The notes: a model not told the origin generated them from the sequence alone. 64,000 bases of DNA from Paenibacillus_T sp033239625 (GCF_033239625.1 NZ_BTCK01000028.1:1-64000); one strand, 5' to 3'. Shown: positions 14,458-24,027, counted from the stretch's first letter. Translations and numbers: made by a program.

Positions 14458-15393
14458 ATGTCCAAAATAGCTTTCGTATTTCCAGGCCAAGGCGCTCAAG
14501 CCGTCGGCATGGGCAAAGACGCATTCGACGCATTCGAAGGCTCGCGCCGCGTATTCGAACAAGCGGACGAAGCGCTTGGCTTCGCTCTGACGGATATTAT
14601 TTTCAACGGACCCGATGACTCACTTAAGCAAACGGCGAACACGCAGCCTGCGCTGCTGACAGTCTCCGTTGCACTGCTTGAGGCGCTCAAAGGCCGCGGC
14701 CTAACGCCTGATTACGTTGCTGGCCACAGCCTAGGGGAGTACAGTGCACTTGTTGCAGCTGGCGTTCTGTCGTTCGCCGATGCGGTGCGTATCGTACGCG
14801 CTCGCGGTGAATATATGGAACAAGCTGTACCAGGCGGTACTGGCGCGATGGCAGCTGTTCTCGGCGCTGAGCGCGATACGCTCGCTGCACTGTGCAGCAC
14901 GGTATCGGCAGAAGTTGGCGCTGTAGAATTGGCCAACGTCAACTGCCCGGGTCAAATCGTTGTTTCCGGTACGGCAGCAGGTGTACAAGCTGTAGTTGAA
15001 CGCGGCAAAGAAGCCGGCGCGAAGCGCGTCATTCCGCTTGAAGTAAGCGGTCCGTTCCACTCCTCGCTCATGAAGCCTGCAGCAGCGAAGCTTGCGGATA
15101 CGCTTGACACTGTAGCGTTTGCAGATGCATCGGTACCTGTCATTGCGAATGTAACGGCTGAACCAGTTACGGAAGGCGCTGCTATTCGTCAATTGCTCGT
15201 CGAACAGGTATACTCGCCTGTGCTGTGGGAAGACAGTGTACAGAAGCTGATTGCGCTTGGCGTCGATACATTCGTTGAAATCGGCTCCGGCAATGTACTG
15301 GCAGGTCTGATCAAGAAAATCGACCGCAACGTGAAGATTATTTCGATCAACAGCGTTCAATCACTCGAAGCTGCAGTCAACCCGATCGCGTAG
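14458..15393 (+). CDS. fabD: Malonyl-CoA:ACP transacylase
   Basis: Loads malonyl groups from CoA onto acyl carrier protein. The 311-residue alpha/beta hydrolase-like enzyme begins IAFVFPGQGAQAVGMG, has the nucleophile elbow GHSLGEYSA (89-97, Ser91), and the partner His in SGPFHSSLM near residue 200. ATG 14458 follows AAGGAGG with a 9-nt spacer. The normal fabH-fabD proximity is broken by the 560-bp insert, so transcription must cross it or restart before fabD. Confidence 0.96.
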   Translation: MSKIAFVFPGQGAQAVGMGKDAFDAFEGSRRVFEQADEALGFALTDIIFNGPDDSLKQTANTQPALLTVSVALLEALKGRGLTPDYVAGHSLGEYSALVAAGVLSFADAVRIVRARGEYMEQAVPGGTGAMAAVLGAERDTLAALCSTVSAEVGAVELANVNCPGQIVVSGTAAGVQAVVERGKEAGAKRVIPLEVSGPFHSSLMKPAAAKLADTLDTVAFADASVPVIANVTAEPVTEGAAIRQLLVEQVYSPVLWEDSVQKLIALGVDTFVEIGSGNVLAGLIKKIDRNVKIISINSVQSLEAAVNPIA

Positions 15394-15510
15394 AGTAGTG
15401 GTTTCATATAAGCAAGCGAATTGCTAGCATATGCTTTCGCTGCAAGCAATTTTTATGCTAAGTAGTATTTTCAAAGAAAAATGCAAATCGCTTTTGGGAG
15501 GGATCCGTAC

Positions 15511-16260
15511 ATGTTTGCAGGTCTGGAAGGTAAAGCGGCGCTCGTAACGGGCGCATCGCGTGGACTTGGCCGCGCAATCGCAATTGCACTGGCCGAGGCT
15601 GGCGCCGATGTTGCCGTTAACTATGCAGGCAGCGAAGCTGCCGCTGTAGAGACGGCGAATGCGATTGAGGCGCTTGGCCGCCGTGCAATTCTCGTGCAAG
15701 GCAATGTCGGTAAGACGGACGAATTCGAAACGATCGTGAAGAAGTCGATCGAAGAGTTTGGCAAGCTGGATATTTTGGTGAATAATGCCGGCATTACTAG
15801 AGATAATTTAATCATGCGCATGAAGGAAGAAGAGTTCGATCAAGTGATTGAGACGAACCTTAAAGGTGTATTCAACGGTATTAAAGCTGTTACGCGCCAA
15901 ATGATGAAGCAGCGTTCGGGCCGCATCATTAACATTTCTTCTGTTGTAGGCTCGCTCGGCAATCCGGGGCAAGCCAACTATGTCGCTGCGAAGGCTGGCG
16001 TTATCGGCCTGACGAAATCTGCAGCTCGCGAGCTTGCATCCCGCGGTATTACCGTGAACTGCATCGCGCCAGGCTTTATCGAGACCGATATGACGGACAA
16101 GCTGTCCGACGAAGCGAAAGCTCATCATATCGGCCAAATTCCGCTTGCTCGTCTGGGCCAGCCGAACGATATCGCACAAGCTGTTCGTTTCTTGGCTTCT
16201 GATGCTGCGTCCTACATGACAGGACAAACCATTCATATTGATGGTGGCATGTACATGTAA
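15511..16260 (+). CDS. fabG: 3-oxoacyl-ACP reductase
   Basis: NADPH-dependent reduction of beta-ketoacyl-ACP in the elongation cycle. The 249-residue short-chain dehydrogenase shows the cofactor loop TGASRGLG (13-20), NNAG, and the Ser-Tyr-Lys triad in ISSVVGSLGNPGQANYVAAKAG. It ends in the typical YMTGQTIHIDGGMYM. ATG 15511 follows GGGAGGG at 8 nt; ten in-frame codons upstream lack family similarity. It lies 117 bp after fabD, co-oriented. Confidence 0.96.
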   Translation: MFAGLEGKAALVTGASRGLGRAIAIALAEAGADVAVNYAGSEAAAVETANAIEALGRRAILVQGNVGKTDEFETIVKKSIEEFGKLDILVNNAGITRDNLIMRMKEEEFDQVIETNLKGVFNGIKAVTRQMMKQRSGRIINISSVVGSLGNPGQANYVAAKAGVIGLTKSAARELASRGITVNCIAPGFIETDMTDKLSDEAKAHHIGQIPLARLGQPNDIAQAVRFLASDAASYMTGQTIHIDGGMYM

Positions 16261-16355
16261 CATTTGTAAACCTTTCATTCAAGGTACAAATGAAACGGTT
16301 ACGCTGGCATTTTGTCCGCAATTCTCGTATAATACCAAGGAGGAGGTGAACCGGA

Positions 16356-16589
16356 ATGTCCGAAGTACTGGATCGCGTTAAACGCATCGTCGTTGACCGC
16401 CTCGGCGCAGAAGAATCAGAAGTTACGCTGGAAGCGAGCTTCAAGGATGACCTCGGCGCAGACTCGCTCGACGTTGTTGAGTTGGTTATGGAGCTGGAAG
16501 ACGAGTTTGACTTGGAGATTTCTGATGAAGACGCAGAAAAGATCACCACTGTGGGAGAAGTAGTAAATTACATACAATCTCATACGTAA
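16356..16589 (+). CDS. acpP: Acyl carrier protein
   Basis: A 77-residue acidic four-helix protein that carries growing acyl chains on 4'-phosphopantetheine attached to Ser37 in DDLGADSLDVVELVM. It is highly acidic in helix III (MELEDEFDLEISDEDAEKI), as usual. The start has AAGGAGGAGGTG upstream. A TATAAT just before the ribosome binding site could be a -10 element of an extra promoter, but no good -35 is spaced from it. Confidence 0.97.
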   Translation: MSEVLDRVKRIVVDRLGAEESEVTLEASFKDDLGADSLDVVELVMELEDEFDLEISDEDAEKITTVGEVVNYIQSHT

Positions 16590-16596
16590 GGTTCGT

Positions 16597-16621
16597 AAGT
16601 CCCGTTATTGCAACGGGACTT
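16597..16621 (+). terminator. Hairpin after acpP
   Basis: AAGTCCCGTT and AACGGGACTT form a perfect 10-bp stem with a 5-nt loop, 7 bp after the acpP stop. The tail TCTCTCC is not a clean U-tract, so partial termination between the abundant acpP and fabF is likely. Confidence 0.7.
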
Positions 16622-16697
16622 CTCTCCATCATATAGTCTTTTTTTGATAGCTTAAGCATTGTTACGAAGAGTTTCGTTATATATACATTCGCACAAC

Positions 16698-16722
16698 GGC
16701 AGCACCGTCTAACGATGCTGCC
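16698..16722 (+). promoter_or_regulatory. Hairpin in the fabF leader
   Basis: GGCAGCA pairs with TGCTGCC (plus a CG/CG extension past one mismatch) about 20 nt before the fabF ribosome binding site. It has no T-run, so it is a leader structure rather than a terminator. Its role is unknown. Confidence 0.4.
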
Positions 16723-16750
16723 AATATCGCTGTCCGTAGAGGTGAACACA

Positions 16751-17989
16751 ATGAAACAGAGAGTTGTCGTAACAGGCATGGGGGTCATGACCTCGCTCGG
16801 GGACGATTTGGAGCAGTTCTGGGGTAATTTGATGGAAGGGAAGTCGGGCGTATCGCTTATCGAAGCGTTCGATGTGTCCGAATATCCGACGCGTATCGCA
16901 GCGGAGATCAAAGGATTCAACCCGGAGCTTTATGCTGATAAGAAAGAAGCGCGCAAGATGGACCGTTTCGTTCAGTTTGCAGTTGCTGCATCGAAGAAAG
17001 CGGTCGAAGATGCAGGTCTGAACATTGGCGAGAATGCAGATCCAGAGCGTGTCGGCGTAATGATCGGCTCGGGTATTGGCGGTCTTGGTACGTGGGAAGA
17101 TCAACATAACATCCTGCTGGAGAAAGGTCCGAAGCGCGTCAGCCCATTCTTTATTCCGATGATGATCGCGAATATGGCGTCCGGACAAGTGTCGATGGCA
17201 ACCGGGGCGAAAGGTCCGAACAGCACGGCAGTTACAGCTTGTGCAACAGGAACCCACTCCATTGGCGACTCGTACAAAATGATTCAACGCGGCGACGCCG
17301 AAGTCATGATTTGCGGCGGCGCAGAAGCGACGATCAGACCAACGGGTATGGCTGGATTTTGCGCCATGCGCGCGATGAGCGTACGGAACGACGAACCAGA
17401 GAAAGCAAGCCGGCCGTTTGATACCGACCGCGACGGTTTCGTCATGGGCGAAGGCTCCGGCGTACTTGTACTTGAGTCGCTTGAGCACGCACAGAAACGC
17501 GGCGCTCGTATTTATGCCGAAGTTATCGGCTATGGCATGAGCGGCGACGCTCACCATATGACCGAGCCTGATCCGGATGGCGCAGCACGCTGTATGACGC
17601 GCGCATTGAAGGATGCTGGCCTTGCACCGGAAGAGATCGATTATATCAATGCACATGGTACGTCGACGCCGGTTGGCGATCGCTCGGAGACGCTTGCGGT
17701 GAAGAAAGCGTTCGGCGACCATGCTTATAAAGTAGCGATCAGTTCGACGAAGTCGATGACGGGTCACTTGCTCGGCGCTGCCGGCGGTGTTGAAGCCGTT
17801 ATTCTCGGTCTGACGATCAAGAACGGTATCATCGCGCCAACGATCAACCTGGACAATCAAGATCCAGAATGCGACCTCGATTATGTACCGAATACACCGC
17901 GTCAAGCGAACGTACGGACGGCATTGTCCAACTCCTTCGGCTTCGGCGGTCACAATGCGACGATTGTGATGAGAGCGTATGAGGCATGA
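16751..17989 (+). CDS. fabF: Beta-ketoacyl-ACP synthase II
   Basis: Elongation condensing enzyme of type II fatty-acid synthesis. The 412 residues carry the Cys164-His-His triad: TAVTACATGTHS (159-170), NAHGTSTPVGD and SSTKSMTGHLLGAAGG. They end with SNSFGFGGHNATIVM. ATG 16751 has GAGGTG 7 nt upstream. The last 11 bp overlap the start of rnc, as in many Bacillales. Confidence 0.96.
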   Translation: MKQRVVVTGMGVMTSLGDDLEQFWGNLMEGKSGVSLIEAFDVSEYPTRIAAEIKGFNPELYADKKEARKMDRFVQFAVAASKKAVEDAGLNIGENADPERVGVMIGSGIGGLGTWEDQHNILLEKGPKRVSPFFIPMMIANMASGQVSMATGAKGPNSTAVTACATGTHSIGDSYKMIQRGDAEVMICGGAEATIRPTGMAGFCAMRAMSVRNDEPEKASRPFDTDRDGFVMGEGSGVLVLESLEHAQKRGARIYAEVIGYGMSGDAHHMTEPDPDGAARCMTRALKDAGLAPEEIDYINAHGTSTPVGDRSETLAVKKAFGDHAYKVAISSTKSMTGHLLGAAGGVEAVILGLTIKNGIIAPTINLDNQDPECDLDYVPNTPRQANVRTALSNSFGFGGHNATIVMRAYEA

Positions 17990-18677
17990 TGCACTAGATC
18001 AACTGCAGAACCGGTTTTCTATTCGTTTTCGTCAGCCACGGCTGTTGAAGCAAGCTTTCACGCATACCTCGTATGTGAACGAACATCGGGGCAAGCCGAT
18101 TGAAGATAACGAGCGGCTCGAGTTTCTCGGCGACGCCGTTCTTCAACTGCTTGTGTCAGAGCATCTGTTCCTTACCTATCCGAATCGTCCGGAAGGCGAG
18201 CTTACGCGGATGCGGGCTTCGATCGTGTGTGAACCTTCGCTTGCACGCTTCGCGGAATTGCTCGGACTTGGCGCATGCGTTATGCTTGGACGCGGCGAGG
18301 AGCAGCTCGGCGGCCGTCAGCGGCCAGCGCTTCTTGCCGACCTGTTCGAGTCTTTCATCGGTGCGATCTATCTCGATCAAGGTTTCGAGCGAGTACGGAC
18401 CTTTCTCTCGGAGCAGGTGTTCCCGCATATCGAAGAGAACGGCTCGCTGCTCGTGAAGGACTTCAAGTCGAAGCTGCAGGAGAAAGCGCAGCACGGCGCG
18501 CTTGGTCCCGTTGAGTACCGCATCGCAGAAGAACGTGGACCTGCGCATGACCGCGAGTTTGTCGTTGAGGTTCGAATCGGAGAGCAGACGTACGGGGTAG
18601 GCGTTGGACGAACGAAGAAGGAAGCTGAGCAGCGTTCCGCTGAAGCGGCCTGCACGCAGCTTGAGCAGCACAAGTAA
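17979..18677 (+). CDS. rnc: Ribonuclease III
   Basis: Double-strand-specific endoribonuclease for rRNA maturation, antisense decay and scRNA processing. The 232 residues comprise the RNase III domain with the signature NERLEFLGDAVLQLLVSE (about 40-57), a second acidic active-site helix (DLFESFIGAIYLDQG), and a C-terminal dsRNA-binding domain ending KKEAEQRSAEAACTQL. The start ATG lies within the fabF 3' end; the Shine-Dalgarno is weak, so coupling to fabF translation is likely. Confidence 0.95.
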   Translation: MRHDALDQLQNRFSIRFRQPRLLKQAFTHTSYVNEHRGKPIEDNERLEFLGDAVLQLLVSEHLFLTYPNRPEGELTRMRASIVCEPSLARFAELLGLGACVMLGRGEEQLGGRQRPALLADLFESFIGAIYLDQGFERVRTFLSEQVFPHIEENGSLLVKDFKSKLQEKAQHGALGPVEYRIAEERGPAHDREFVVEVRIGEQTYGVGVGRTKKEAEQRSAEAACTQLEQHK

Positions 18678-18754
18678 ATCGAAGGAAAGGCGCTGCACAG
18701 CGGACTAGTCGAAGCTGTTGCGGCGCTTTGTTGTGTTTCCTCACCTTTAAGTTC

Positions 18755-18797
18755 GTGTTCAAAAGAGATCGGCAGCGGACTTTTTGAACAACCTCAG
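18755..18797 (-). repeat. Short derivative of the GGTTGTTCAAAAAGTCC repeat
   Basis: Inverted repeat TGTTCAAAA / TTTTGAACA. Read on the minus strand it begins GAGGTTGTTCAAAAAGTCCG, which matches the left end of the 280-bp element at 30.4 kb at 19 of 20 positions. It ends CTTTTGAACACGAAC, like that element's right end. It looks like an internally deleted copy. Confidence 0.7.
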
Positions 18798-18819
18798 CAA
18801 GGCGTATCACAGCTCAGTC

Positions 18820-18848
18820 CTGACCTTTCCACTGCATTATGGTACAAT
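18820..18848 (+). promoter_or_regulatory. Probable smc promoter
   Basis: CTGACC, a 17-bp spacer and TACAAT preceded by an extended TGG, ending 24 bp before the smc start. Confidence 0.6.
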
Positions 18849-18872
18849 AGTCGATGAGGTGAATCCGAGAAC

Positions 18873-21800
18873 ATGTTCCTGAAACGGATCGAACTATCAG
18901 GTTTTAAGTCGTTTGCCGATAAAACAGAACTGGAATTCGTACGCGGCATTACAGCCGTCGTTGGTCCTAACGGCAGCGGCAAGAGCAACATTTCGGACAG
19001 CATTCGCTGGGTGCTTGGCGAACAGAGTGCCAAGAGCTTACGCGGCGGCAAGATGGAAGATATTATTTTCGCCGGATCAGATGCTCGTAAGGCGGTTAAC
19101 ATCGGAGAGGTATCGCTGACGCTCGATAATGGCGACAATGCGCTTCCGCTGGAATACGATGAAGTAACCGTAACTCGACGTGTGCATCGAAGCGGCGATA
19201 GTGAATATTTGATCAACAAGCAGCCATGCCGGCTGAAAGATATTACCGAGCTGTTCATGGATACCGGTATCGGCAAAGAAGCCTACTCGATTATCGGACA
19301 AGGTCGGATTGAAGAAATATTAAGTACACGTTCGGAAGATCGCCGCGGCATTTTCGAGGAAGCTTCCGGTATCGTTAAGTTCAAATCGCGCAAACGCGAC
19401 GCGCAGCGCAAGCTGGATGAGACGGAGAATAACCTGCTTCGTATTCACGACTTGGTATCAGAGTTAGAGGACCAGGTTGAACCGCTTCGTAAGCAATCGG
19501 AGAGAGCGATTCGGTTCAAGTCGCTGCGTGAACAACTGCAAACGCAAGAAATATCGATGTATGTTCATCAAATCGAGACGGTGCATGCGTCATGGAATAC
19601 ATCGACTGCCAAGCTCGCCGAACTCGAACGCGAGCGGCTTTCGTATGCTTCCGTCGTCAGCAAACATGATGCATTGCTCGAGAAGGATCGGATGCGTCTT
19701 CGCGAGGTCGAGCAGGAGCTCGATCAGCTTCACGAGCTTATGCTTCAGCTAAGTGAAGACTACGAGAAGTGCGAAGGCTACGGAGAAGTATTGAAGGAAC
19801 GCAAGCGCAACTTGGAGCAGAATAAGCGCCAGTTGGAAGAATCGATGACGACGCTGGACGACCGGATTGCTGCATTAATGAAGGAAGAGGCTGATTTCAG
19901 GGCGAAGTCAGCGTCTCTTGAAGAAGAGATTGCAAGACTGCGTCAGCAGCTTCATGATGAAGAATCCCAACTGGCCGGAACGGCTGGGGAAGCGGGCACA
20001 GAGGCCGAAGAATCGCTGAAGACGGAATTGCTGGATGTACTCAGCGCGATGGCGCAAGCCCGCAACGAGATTCGATATACGGAGCAGCAGCAGGACAATG
20101 TTCAGCGCAGAATTGAGCGAATCGGCGACGAGGAAGCGAAGTGGAAGCAGCAGCAGGAAGAACTCACAGTAAGACGAAGCGAGCTGTCAGCTCGTTTGAA
20201 GTCGACGCTGGAATCGCTGCAGGAAGCGAAGCAGAAGTATACCGATGAAAGCGAGCATTCGCAATCATTGTATCAGGTGTATGAGGAAACGCAGCAGACG
20301 GTTCGCAAGTGGGAGCAGCGTCTAGATGCGCTCGTATCTCGCCGCGATACAATGAAAGAAATGCAGGATGCGCTTGATGGCTTTATGCACGGCGTTAAGG
20401 AAGTGCTGAAGGCATCCCGCAAGCAGCAGGGCGGCTTGAATGGCGTTCATGGTGCAGTCGCGGAGCTTGTTCGTGTACCTGAGAAGTATGAGACGGCGAT
20501 CGAAACCGTACTCGGCGGCGCGCTGCAACATGTCGTTATGGACAATGAGAGCACTGCGCGTGCCGCGATCGGCTTCCTGAAGTCAAGGCAGCTCGGACGA
20601 GCTACATTCCTGCCGCTCGATGTTATTCGAGGACGGAACGTGCCCGACTCCGATCGCCGCAATGCAGCCTCGATCAGCGGTTTTGTCGGCATTGCCGCTG
20701 ATCTTGTTTCGACGGATCGTCAGTATGAGAACATCGTCTCGAGCTTGCTCGGCAACGTCATTATCGCGGAGAACCTTGAACAGGCGAACAAAATCGCATC
20801 CCAGTGCCAATATCGTTACCGGGTCGTTACACTCGAAGGCGACGTCGTTAATGCTGGCGGTTCGATGACGGGCGGCAGCCTTCAGAAGAAAGGCGCAAGC
20901 CTGCTTGGTCGTCAACGTCAGATTGAGCAGATGGACGATGAGATCGCTGAATGCAGAACGCAAGCCGATAAACTTCGGCAGAAAATGCAAGATCTTCGCA
21001 AGGAGCAGTCGATTCGCAGTCAGAATATCGAGGAGCTCCGCGAGCGGGGCGAGCAGCTTCGTATCGAGGAGCAGCAGCTGAAAGCTGAATTGTTGCAGCT
21101 GGACAAGCAGCTGCAGCAGCTTACGGAACAGCTTCAGCTGTACAGTGCGGATCGTTCCGGACAAGCGGAAGAACAACGGGATCTCGTTGCTACCGCAGAG
21201 GCGGCCCGGGTTCGACTGGAAGAGCTGTCCGCACGAGAGGCGAAGCTGCAGGTCGATATTCAAGCGGCTGAAGTGCGTCGTAAAGCTTCCGAGACTGCGC
21301 GTGAGGAGCTGCAAGGACAGCTGACCGATCTGAAAATTTCCGTCGCGAAAGCTGAGCAGGAGAAATTCTCGTTCGAAGATCAAGCTGCGAGAATTCGATC
21401 CGATGTCAATCGCGCGAAGCAAGAGATGTCCACGCTTCGCAGCATGCATCAGCAGCTGAAGGAAGACGAAGAGCGCCATGCTGCCGAATCTGTCGGTCAG
21501 ATCGAACAATTGAACGCCTTGAAGCTGAAGAAGGACGGTTGTGCTGAACGCACCGATCTTATGCGTGCCCAGCGCGCCGAAATGATTAAAGGTCTCGAGG
21601 ATGGGGAGAGTGAGACTAGGGATCAGCGCGCCAAGCTTCGCGAAACCGAAGATAAGATGCGGCAGACCGAAATCGCGGTGAACCGTCTCGACGTTGAGCT
21701 CGACAACCTGCTTCGCAAGCTGAGCGAAGAATATGAGCTTAGCTTCGAACTGGCGAAGGAACGTTATCCGGTGCCTGAGGATGTTGTCGCAACGCAGAAC

Positions 21801-22469
21801 GCGGTCCGCGATTTGAAGCGCCAGATTACGTCGCTCGGCGAAGTTAACTTGGGTGCCATCGACGAATATTTGCGGGTGAAAGAACGTTTCGAGTTTTTGG
21901 ATACGCAGCGGAACGACTTGATCGATGCGAAGACGACGCTGTACCAAGTAATCAAAGAGATGGACGACGAGATGTCGAAGCGTTTCCGCACGACCTTCGA
22001 AGCGATCCGCGGTCACTTCGTTGTCGTATTCGGCAAGCTGTTCGGCGGCGGGCGCGCTGATCTTATTCTAGCGGAGCCGGATCGCGTGCTCGATACCGGA
22101 ATCGATATCGTGGCACAGCCTCCCGGCAAGAAGCTGCAGAACTTGCAGCTGCTCTCCGGCGGTGAGCGCGCGCTGACGGCTATCGCGCTGCTGTTCGCTA
22201 TTTTGCAGGTGAAGCCGGTTCCGTTCTGCGTCCTTGACGAAGTAGAAGCGGCGCTTGATGAAGCGAACGTGTCGCGTTTTGCCCAATATTTGCGCGAGTT
22301 CTCGGATTTGACGCAGTTTATCGTCGTTACGCACCGCAAAGGTACGATGGAAGAAGCAGACGTGCTGTACGGGGTAACAATGGAAGAAGGCGGCGTGTCG
22401 AAGCTCGTTTCCGTCCGGCTTGAGGACGAGGCGTTCATCGATGACGGATCCGAGTCTGAATCAGCTTAA
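18873..22469 (+). CDS. smc: Chromosome segregation ATPase SMC
   Basis: Forms the MukBEF-like ring with ScpA and ScpB that compacts and individualises sister chromosomes. The 1198 residues match the usual length. Walker A is GPNGSGKSN (about 32-40), the Q-loop region is GQGRIEEIL, and there are two long heptad coiled coils (about 170-500 and 680-1010). The hinge between them contains GAVAELVRVPEKYETAIETVLGG. The signature LSGGERALTAIALLFA and Walker B FCVLDEVEAALDEANV lie near the end. ATG 18873 has GAGGTG upstream. ftsY follows 44 bp later. Confidence 0.97.
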   Translation: MFLKRIELSGFKSFADKTELEFVRGITAVVGPNGSGKSNISDSIRWVLGEQSAKSLRGGKMEDIIFAGSDARKAVNIGEVSLTLDNGDNALPLEYDEVTVTRRVHRSGDSEYLINKQPCRLKDITELFMDTGIGKEAYSIIGQGRIEEILSTRSEDRRGIFEEASGIVKFKSRKRDAQRKLDETENNLLRIHDLVSELEDQVEPLRKQSERAIRFKSLREQLQTQEISMYVHQIETVHASWNTSTAKLAELERERLSYASVVSKHDALLEKDRMRLREVEQELDQLHELMLQLSEDYEKCEGYGEVLKERKRNLEQNKRQLEESMTTLDDRIAALMKEEADFRAKSASLEEEIARLRQQLHDEESQLAGTAGEAGTEAEESLKTELLDVLSAMAQARNEIRYTEQQQDNVQRRIERIGDEEAKWKQQQEELTVRRSELSARLKSTLESLQEAKQKYTDESEHSQSLYQVYEETQQTVRKWEQRLDALVSRRDTMKEMQDALDGFMHGVKEVLKASRKQQGGLNGVHGAVAELVRVPEKYETAIETVLGGALQHVVMDNESTARAAIGFLKSRQLGRATFLPLDVIRGRNVPDSDRRNAASISGFVGIAADLVSTDRQYENIVSSLLGNVIIAENLEQANKIASQCQYRYRVVTLEGDVVNAGGSMTGGSLQKKGASLLGRQRQIEQMDDEIAECRTQADKLRQKMQDLRKEQSIRSQNIEELRERGEQLRIEEQQLKAELLQLDKQLQQLTEQLQLYSADRSGQAEEQRDLVATAEAARVRLEELSAREAKLQVDIQAAEVRRKASETAREELQGQLTDLKISVAKAEQEKFSFEDQAARIRSDVNRAKQEMSTLRSMHQQLKEDEERHAAESVGQIEQLNALKLKKDGCAERTDLMRAQRAEMIKGLEDGESETRDQRAKLRETEDKMRQTEIAVNRLDVELDNLLRKLSEEYELSFELAKERYPVPEDVVATQNAVRDLKRQITSLGEVNLGAIDEYLRVKERFEFLDTQRNDLIDAKTTLYQVIKEMDDEMSKRFRTTFEAIRGHFVVVFGKLFGGGRADLILAEPDRVLDTGIDIVAQPPGKKLQNLQLLSGGERALTAIALLFAILQVKPVPFCVLDEVEAALDEANVSRFAQYLREFSDLTQFIVVTHRKGTMEEADVLYGVTMEEGGVSKLVSVRLEDEAFIDDGSESESA

Positions 22470-22513
22470 CCAATACCGATATCGATATGTGAAGAGGAAA
22501 GGAACGGCATAAT

Positions 22514-23521
22514 ATGAGTTTCTTTAAACGGCTGAAGGAGTCGATCGCTTCCAAGACGGAAGCGGTCACGAATATTTTCAAAGAGGGACTAGTCAAGACG
22601 AGCAAAGCTATCGTCGAGCGTGTTGAAGAGCTGATTACGCGCCGCAAGAAAATCGATGAGGAGTTTTTCGAAGAGCTTGAAGAGATTCTCATCAGCGCGG
22701 ACGTAGGCGTTAACACAGTCGTTGGACTTATCGACAGCCTGCGTGCAGAAGTGAAAGCTCGCAAGATCGAAGACGCTTCCGAACTTCAACCGATTCTGTC
22801 CGAGAAGCTGGTTGAAATCTTGAAGGGCAATGACGATCCAGAGCTGCGGATGGCCGACAGCGGTCTGACGGTCATTCTGTTCGTTGGCGTCAACGGCGTC
22901 GGCAAGACGACTACAATCGGCAAGCTGGCTCACAAGTTCAAATCCGAAGGCAAAAGCGTACTGATGGCAGCAGGGGATACGTTCCGCGCAGGCGCGATCG
23001 AGCAGCTTGAAGTATGGGGGCAGCGTGTAGGCGTTGACGTTATCAAGCAGAACTCGGGAGCTGACCCGGCCGCTGTTATGTATGATGCGGTGCAGGCTGC
23101 TAAGCAGCGCGGTGTAGACGTATTGCTATGCGATACGGCCGGACGTCTGCAGAACAAGACGAATCTGATGGATGAGCTGAACAAAATCTTCCGGGTCATC
23201 CAGCGTGAAGTGCCGACTGCGCCGCATGAAGTGCTGCTCGTGCTTGATGCGACGACAGGTCAGAACGCACTTAGCCAAGCGAAGCTGTTCGGCGAGAAGA
23301 GCGGCGTTACGGGCCTTGTTCTCACGAAGCTCGACGGTACGGCGAAGGGCGGCATCATCATTGCGATCCGCAATGAGCTGAACCTGCCGGTGAAGCTTGT
23401 TGGTCTCGGGGAAAAGATGAACGACCTCCAGGCGTTCGATTCCGAGCAGTTCGTACACGCGTTGTTCGCTGGCTTGATTCAAGGCAAAGACACGCAGGAC
23501 AATGAGGAGCAGCAGCAGTAG
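22514..23521 (+). CDS. ftsY: Signal recognition particle receptor FtsY
   Basis: SRP GTPase that docks the Ffh-ribosome complex at the membrane. The 335-residue protein lacks the long acidic A domain of proteobacteria, as in Gram-positives, and begins with the amphipathic FFKRLKES membrane-targeting helix. The NG domain has GVNGVGKTTT (125-134), DTAGRLQNKTNLMDEL and TKLDGTAKGG. The final residues are a Gln/Glu-rich tail. It lies directly upstream of ylxM-ffh, though a separate promoter starts the latter. Confidence 0.96.
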   Translation: MSFFKRLKESIASKTEAVTNIFKEGLVKTSKAIVERVEELITRRKKIDEEFFEELEEILISADVGVNTVVGLIDSLRAEVKARKIEDASELQPILSEKLVEILKGNDDPELRMADSGLTVILFVGVNGVGKTTTIGKLAHKFKSEGKSVLMAAGDTFRAGAIEQLEVWGQRVGVDVIKQNSGADPAAVMYDAVQAAKQRGVDVLLCDTAGRLQNKTNLMDELNKIFRVIQREVPTAPHEVLLVLDATTGQNALSQAKLFGEKSGVTGLVLTKLDGTAKGGIIIAIRNELNLPVKLVGLGEKMNDLQAFDSEQFVHALFAGLIQGKDTQDNEEQQQ

Positions 23522-23565
23522 TGGAGCGTCGTTCCAAAGGTTGTTCCGGCTGACAAGTATAAAAG

Positions 23566-23619
23566 CTTGACACCTCTACATTCGCCCTGTATGATAGGAG
23601 AAGTTAAGTGAGTGTCAAG
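23566..23619 (+). promoter_or_regulatory. Sigma-A promoter of ylxM-ffh inside an inverted repeat
   Basis: TTGACA (23567-23572), 17 bp, TATGAT (23590-23595). The -35 box is part of CTTGACAC, whose perfect complement GTGTCAAG sits at 23612-23619 in the early leader. DNA looping or an mRNA hairpin could use it. Confidence 0.75.
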
Positions 23620-23649
23620 TGATTGTACTTGACGGAAGGGGACGTACTC

Positions 23650-24027
23650 GTGACCAGCGCCCACACGGATGCGCTCGAGAAGACGAATCGCATGAACATG
23701 CTGTTTGATTTCTACGAGCCGCTGCTGACGGATAAGCAACGAACGTTTCTGATGCAGTATTTCATTGAAGATTTTACGCTTGGGGAGATTGCAGCGGAAG
23801 TCGGCATTAGCCGCCAAGCGGTTTACGAACATATAAAGCGAGCGGAAACCGTTCTTGAGAATTACGAAGCGAAGCTAGGACTGCTGGGTCGTCACCAAGC
23901 GCTGCGAGGCGCCATGGATGAGCTCGAAGCCCATATCGCAACGATGCCGCAAGACGGGACACATACCGATGCGCTGAAGCGTATTGCAGATTCGCTTCGC
24001 CACGCGGAGCAAACGAGAAACAAATAA
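23650..24027 (+). CDS. ylxM: YlxM, HTH partner of the SRP operon
   Basis: A 125-residue helix-turn-helix protein of the YlxM/p13 family, encoded beside ffh across Firmicutes and reported to modulate SRP. The core NMLFDFYEPLLTDKQRTFLMQYFIEDFTLGEIAAEVGISRQAVYEHI is a sigma-4-like HTH. GTG 23650 follows GGAAGGGG by 8 nt; earlier in-frame TTG codons belong to the leader. It lies 19 bp before ffh. Confidence 0.92.
   Translation: MTSAHTDALEKTNRMNMLFDFYEPLLTDKQRTFLMQYFIEDFTLGEIAAEVGISRQAVYEHIKRAETVLENYEAKLGLLGRHQALRGAMDELEAHIATMPQDGTHTDALKRIADSLRHAEQTRNK

Noticed and set aside
16650..16680. Further copy of the TATGCTTACGAAGC module before fabF (GCATTGTTACGAAGAG)
   Set aside because: Only partial similarity and no hairpin directly after it.
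16709..17953. 414-codon minus-strand frame
   Set aside because: Complete antisense of fabF, which has all catalytic motifs; the frame is open only because of codon bias.
20583..22016. 477-codon minus-strand frame
   Set aside because: Antisense of the smc coiled-coil and hinge region; no start context.
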